This document shows, piece after piece, positions 63,828 to 64,000 of a stretch of 64,000 nucleotides of DNA. Each line of letters starts with the position of its first letter. Position 1 is the stretch's first letter. The position numbers and the translations under genes are program-made. The notes under the pieces are model-generated. The model had not been told where the DNA came from. It did not search any database and saw nothing but the letters and a program-made list of their open reading frames with translations. This DNA comes from Streptomyces sp. TS71-3 (GTDB lineage: Bacteria > Actinomycetota > Actinomycetes > Streptomycetales > Streptomycetaceae), in the NCBI RefSeq assembly GCF_018327685.1, contig NZ_BNEL01000001.1:1860001-1924000 (forward strand), written 5' to 3'.

Positions 63828-64000
63828 GTGCCTGGGGCGTCGGGGCGGGTGCTTGTTGTCGATGACAACAAGGTCATCCGGCAACTGATCAGGGTCAACC
63901 TCGAACTGGAGGGTTTCGAGGTCGTGACCGCGGCTGACGGTGCCGAGTGTCTGGATGTCGTGCATCAGGTGCGGCCTGACGTGATCACCCTTGATGTGGT
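63828..64000 (+). CDS. response regulator receiver domain, cut by window end
   Basis: The first 57 codons of a receiver protein from GTG 63828 (TTG 63826 is out of frame). RVLVVDDNKVIRQLIRVNLE contains the acidic pair DD, and VRPDVITLDVV ends at the phosphoacceptor Asp, as in CheY-like domains. The output domain lies beyond the window. From memory, Streptomyces chromosomes carry such a regulator next to a tRNA-Arg and before argS-lysA-hom, which would make this conserved chromosomal flank; I cannot confirm that here. Confidence 0.85.
   Translation, partial: MPGASGRVLVVDDNKVIRQLIRVNLELEGFEVVTAADGAECLDVVHQVRPDVITLDV

Noticed and set aside
1..64000. CRISPR arrays, rRNA genes, transposase genes
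   Set aside because: No regularly spaced repeats with spacers, no rRNA signature and no DDE or serine transposase motif were seen on either strand.

Overview
The window is high-GC actinobacterial DNA, almost certainly Streptomyces or a close relative. The signs are GTG and TTG starts, 4-bp GTGA/ATGA gene overlaps, an XRE-DUF5753/DUF397 pair, a Pgl (BREX type 2) locus, DUF5999 and DUF6415 proteins, and a pSAM2-like actinomycete integrative element in a tRNA-Arg gene. All product names rest on reading the protein sequences by eye; no database search was run.

Layout. (A) 1-3.3 kb: the 3' part of a DUF6571 secretion-associated gene and two lipoproteins, one of them DUF4333. (B) 3.2-10.4 kb: a scarred zone bounded by two copies of a 245-bp duplication. 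It holds a truncated Tat-exported peptidase, an Rhs toxin tail fragment, a SWIM zinc-finger protein, a jetA-jetD fusion left from a Wadjet system, and two small regulatory-type genes. (C) 10.4-36.9 kb: a defence island. A nuclease-helicase gene (DUF2075) converges on a complete six-gene BREX type 2 set (pglW, pglX, pglY, pglZ, brxD, brxHI, all on the minus strand). The set is interrupted by an XRE/DUF397 pair and two small genes. A DUF262 protein and a CBS protein with a HEPN-like tail follow. (D) 37-41.2 kb: a third DUF4333 lipoprotein, a membrane protein and a three-gene WXG100/T7SS-like cluster. (E) 41.73-63.57 kb: an integrative conjugative element bounded by a 42-bp repeat of the tRNA-Arg 3' half. 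(F) The intact tRNA-Arg(CCG) and the start of a response regulator.

Inside the element, a rightward module (52.3-60.8 kb) carries DUF2637/Spd-like and FtsK/TraB-like transfer genes, a DnaB-N/DUF3987 replication gene, an excisionase and a tyrosine integrase. It starts at a GntR-type regulator with a likely operator. A mostly leftward module (44-52 kb) carries regulators, small element proteins and an unusual set of RibD-like deaminase, RibD-like reductase and HAD phosphatase. The two ends next to the attachment sites hold lower-GC cargo: a DUF4231 (SLATT-like) membrane protein with a small partner on the left, and an AbiJ-NTD-like Ser/Thr kinase on the right. These two loci become neighbours across attP when the element excises. 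The kinase is my best candidate for a little-described defence system.
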